10,000 nt of DNA from Magnetospirillum sp. (GTDB taxonomy: Bacteria > Pseudomonadota > Alphaproteobacteria > Rhodospirillales > Magnetospirillaceae), in assembly GCA_020217035.1 (NCBI GenBank), contig JAIWOG010000038.1, positions 1 to 10,000 on the forward strand, read 5' to 3'. The notes beneath the pieces were generated by a model. It did not search any database. It was not told the DNA's origin and was given only the letters and a program-made list of their open reading frames with translations. The translations under genes and the position numbers were made by a program. Shown here in pieces: positions 7,643 to 10,000 of the stretch. Within the stretch, counting starts at the first letter, position 1. The number at the start of each line of letters is the position of its first letter.

Positions 7643-8015
7643 GGCAGGGTTCCAAGACGATGGCGTCGGGGCCGCCACTATAGTCCGAGACCGGCCGGCA
7701 GTCGCCCCCCACGCAAAGCCGATGGTCGGCCACCACCCCCGAGCGGGCCAGGATCAGCCTGGACAGTCTCGGTGTGTGGGGGCGCCACACATACCAGCCG
7801 TCCACCAGTCTGGCGTCGTCGGCCGGTTCCATGCCGGCGCCGCTGCCCTTGACGCGGGCTTCCATCAAATCCAGGCCGTCGGGGGTGACACGCCAATCTT
7901 CCTGCCATTCCACCTTTTCGATGGAATGGTGCCAGCGCAAGGAAAAGCTGTCATCGGCCAGCATCACCCGGGTGGAGACGGCGGACAAGGCCGCCGCCAG
8001 ACACAGGCCGATCAC
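7632..8015 (-). CDS. DUF1850 family protein
   Basis: This small protein of 127 residues is easy to miss because its frame stays open far upstream, inside the TRAP permease gene. The start is the GTG at 8015, whose last two bases overlap the permease stop codon (GTGA). A short hydrophobic N-terminus (MIGLCLAAALSAV) suggests export or membrane anchoring. The core SLRWHHSIEKVEWQEDWRV (about 25-43), followed by ARVKGSGAGMEP (53-64), is the hallmark of DUF1850, a family typically encoded beside TAXI-type TRAP transporters. Cys101 and Cys106 (CVGGDC) could form a disulphide in the periplasm. Its role is unknown; association with the transporter is inferred from this linkage. The ribosome-binding site is weak, consistent with translational coupling to the permease. 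Confidence 0.85.
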   Translation of the reverse strand: MIGLCLAAALSAVSTRVMLADDSFSLRWHHSIEKVEWQEDWRVTPDGLDLMEARVKGSGAGMEPADDARLVDGWYVWRPHTPRLSRLILARSGVVADHRLCVGGDCRPVSDYSGGPDAIVLEPCHAP

Positions 8016-10000
8016 GCCGCCGCCGCGGCTTTGCGGCCGCGTCGCCACTGCCACAGGATGAAGCCGACGGCCACGGCGAAGCCCATTTCGTCGGTGATGG
8101 GCAAGGCCGCCACCAGCAGGCCGGCGCCGATGGTGGCCCACGCCCGTTCCGGCCAGGTCAGGTCGGTGACGAAATGGCCGATGGCGGCGCCACCCCACAG
8201 CGCGATGCCCAGCAGGGCCTTCAGCACGATATAGCCCACCGCCAGCACGGTGGGGTCGCCTTGCAGCATCAAGGCCGGGTCGTAGACCGCCATGAACGGC
8301 ACCACGTAGCCAGCGGCGGCGATGCGGGTGGCCAGGAAGCCGATCTGCATGTGGCCGGCGCGGGCGATGGAACTGGCGGCCAGCGCCGCCAAGGCGACGG
8401 GCGGGGTCAAGTCGGCCATGATGCCGAAATAGAACACGAACATGTGCGAGACGATCAGTGGCACTCCCATCTGCAACAAGGCAGGGGCGGCGATGGAGGC
8501 GGTGATGATGTAGTTGGGAATGGTGGGCAGGCCGGTGCCCAGCACGATGCAGGCGACCATGGTCAGAAGCAGCGCCAGCAGCAGGTTGCCGCCCGACAGC
8601 GCCACCACCGCGCCGGCGAACCCGGACGCGATGCCGGTCAGGGTGGTGACGCCGATCAGCACGCCCACCAGGGCGCAGGCGATGCCGACGCCGACGGCGT
8701 TGCGGGCGCCGTCGGCCATGGACCCCAGCAGCAAGTTCAAGGTCTGGCGGCCTTTGGCGAAAAGCAGGCAGGGCAGCGCCACGCCCAGCACCAGGCAGGC
8801 GATCAGGATCTCGGCCCGCAATCCGGCACGGTGCAGGGCGGCGGCGGCCAGGGCCAAGCCCAGCCAGAACACCCAGCGCAGCAGGTTCTTGGGGATGGCG
8901 CCGGCCATGGCGTGGCCGACGATCAGCAAGGCCGTGCAGCCCAGGCCGATGACGCCGGCGAACAGCGGCGTGTAGCCGGAAAACAGCAAGGTGACCAGGG
9001 CGACCAGCGGCAGGAACAGATACCAGCCTTCCTTCACCGCTTTCAGGGCGCTGGGGCATTCAGACTTGGGCAGGCCGATCAGGCCGCGCTTGCCGGCTTC
9101 CAGGTGCACCATCCAAAAGGCGCTGGCGTAATAAAGCACGGCGGGGATGATGGCCGCCAAGGCGATCTCGGAATAGGGCACGCCGATGGTTTCGGCCATG
9201 ATGAAGGCCACCGCCCCCATCACCGGGGGCATGATCTGCCCGCCCATGGACGCTGTCGCCTCGACGGCGCCGGCGAAGGCAGGGCGATAGCCGAAACGGG
9301 TCATCAGCGGAATGGTGAACTGGCCGGTGGTCAGCACGTTGGCGACACCCGAGCCGTTGATGGTGCCCATGAAACCCGACGAGATGACGCTGACCTTGGC
9401 CGGACCGCCCTTGGCCCAGCCCACCAGCCCCAGCGACACGTCGTTGAACAGCCGGATCATCCCCGCATGTTCCAGGAAGGCGCCGAACAGGATGAACAGG
9501 AAGATGTAGGTGGACGACACGAAGGTGGGCGTCCCATAGATGCCTTCGGTGCCCAGGAACAACTGGTCGATCAACTGGTCGAAGCCGAAACCGCGATGGG
9601 CCAAGGGACCCGGCAGGTCCGGCCCCAGCAGGGCGTAGGGAATGAACACCCCGCACAGGATGGGCAAAGCCAGACCCATGATGCGCCGGGCCGCTTCGAA
9701 CACCAGGGCGATGACCACCACGCCGACGGCGATGTCGGTGGTGGTGGGGTCGCCCGAGCGCAGGATCAGGTCGTGTTCGTAAACCCAGTGATAGAAGCCC
9801 AGGCCGAAGCCACTCAGTCCCAAGATCCAGTCGTACCAGGGAATGGCGGTGCGGCCATGGGACTTGCGGATGCCGAACAGCAGGAACGCGGTCAGCAACA
9901 GGAAACCCACGTGAACCGAACGCACCACTTGCGTGGACAGCGGCGTGAAGGTGGCGGTCCACACCTGGAACAGGGAAAAGGCGATGCCGACCAGGAACAC
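8012..10000 (-). CDS. TRAP transporter permease, 4TM/12TM (DctQ-DctM) fusion, 5' end outside the window
   Basis: The visible 662 residues form a polytopic inner-membrane protein; the true start lies beyond base 10000, probably only tens of residues away given the family's usual size. The first ~110 residues hold small-subunit-like helices (VHVGFLLLTAFLLF, IAVGVVVIALVFEAARRIMG). The DctM-like part follows: SSGFMGTINGSGVANVLTTG (about 207-226), GGQIMPPVMGAVAFIMAE (253-270), LGTGLPTIPNYIITA (487-501) and ADLTPPVALAALAASSIA (529-546). These are hallmarks of the fused permeases that work with a TAXI-type periplasmic binding protein and use an ion gradient to import organic acids or amino acids. 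No binding-protein gene is visible; it would be expected upstream, off the right edge. The substrate is not deducible. Residues about 365-425 hold more hydrophobic sequence than I expect between the two conserved halves. Confidence 0.93.
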   Translation of the reverse strand: MFLVGIAFSLFQVWTATFTPLSTQVVRSVHVGFLLLTAFLLFGIRKSHGRTAIPWYDWILGLSGFGLGFYHWVYEHDLILRSGDPTTTDIAVGVVVIALVFEAARRIMGLALPILCGVFIPYALLGPDLPGPLAHRGFGFDQLIDQLFLGTEGIYGTPTFVSSTYIFLFILFGAFLEHAGMIRLFNDVSLGLVGWAKGGPAKVSVISSGFMGTINGSGVANVLTTGQFTIPLMTRFGYRPAFAGAVEATASMGGQIMPPVMGAVAFIMAETIGVPYSEIALAAIIPAVLYYASAFWMVHLEAGKRGLIGLPKSECPSALKAVKEGWYLFLPLVALVTLLFSGYTPLFAGVIGLGCTALLIVGHAMAGAIPKNLLRWVFWLGLALAAAALHRAGLRAEILIACLVLGVALPCLLFAKGRQTLNLLLGSMADGARNAVGVGIACALVGVLIGVTTLTGIASGFAGAVVALSGGNLLLALLLTMVACIVLGTGLPTIPNYIITASIAAPALLQMGVPLIVSHMFVFYFGIMADLTPPVALAALAASSIARAGHMQIGFLATRIAAAGYVVPFMAVYDPALMLQGDPTVLAVGYIVLKALLGIALWGGAAIGHFVTDLTWPERAWATIGAGLLVAALPITDEMGFAVAVGFILWQWRRGRKAAAAA

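Noticed and set aside
9060..9962. 300-codon frame on the - strand overlapping the TRAP permease
   Set aside because: Its translation is Arg/His/Gly-rich with no family features, while the overlapping frame encodes a clear TRAP permease with conserved motifs.

Overview
This window looks like an ordinary chromosomal segment of a GC-rich alphaproteobacterium, most likely a Rhodospirillales member of the Magnetospirillum type. That placement rests on the GC-rich third codon positions, the DUF2336 protein and the gene families present; I could not run a database search. I see no tRNA, rRNA, CRISPR array, insertion sequence or phage gene. The window is almost fully coding: every gap is under 100 bases.

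Left part (1-3458, + strand): a branched-chain amino acid (HAAT-type) ABC transporter operon in the order substrate-binding protein (3' end only), livH, livM, livG, livF. A GC-rich stem-loop sits between the binding protein and livH, and the downstream genes overlap or nearly touch. Apart from its first gene, which runs off the window, the set is complete, but livG as written carries a one-base deletion near position 2407 that splits its two nucleotide-binding halves between frames.

Middle part (3459-6679, + strand): a class I glutamine amidotransferase-like protein with an intact Cys-His-Glu triad; then a DUF2336 helical-repeat protein preceded by a perfect TATAAT box and a 13-base palindrome; then a 387-residue protein I do not recognise.

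Right part (6680-10000, - strand): a convergent operon read from right to left. It holds a fused 4TM/12TM TRAP-transporter permease (5' end beyond the window), a small DUF1850 gene that starts inside the permease stop codon, and a secreted ChaN-like (haem-binding/Tiki superfamily) protein whose start lies inside the end of the DUF1850 gene. The two convergent blocks meet with no gap at 6679/6680, and one bidirectional intrinsic terminator is encoded within the last codons of both genes.

Taken together the region encodes two nutrient importers of different mechanism (ATP-driven and ion-driven) flanking three soluble proteins of less certain function. Nothing amounts to a clear new defence or mobile system. 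The points worth a second look are the livG frameshift, the shared terminator, the TRAP-DUF1850-ChaN coupling, and the palindrome over the DUF2336 promoter.
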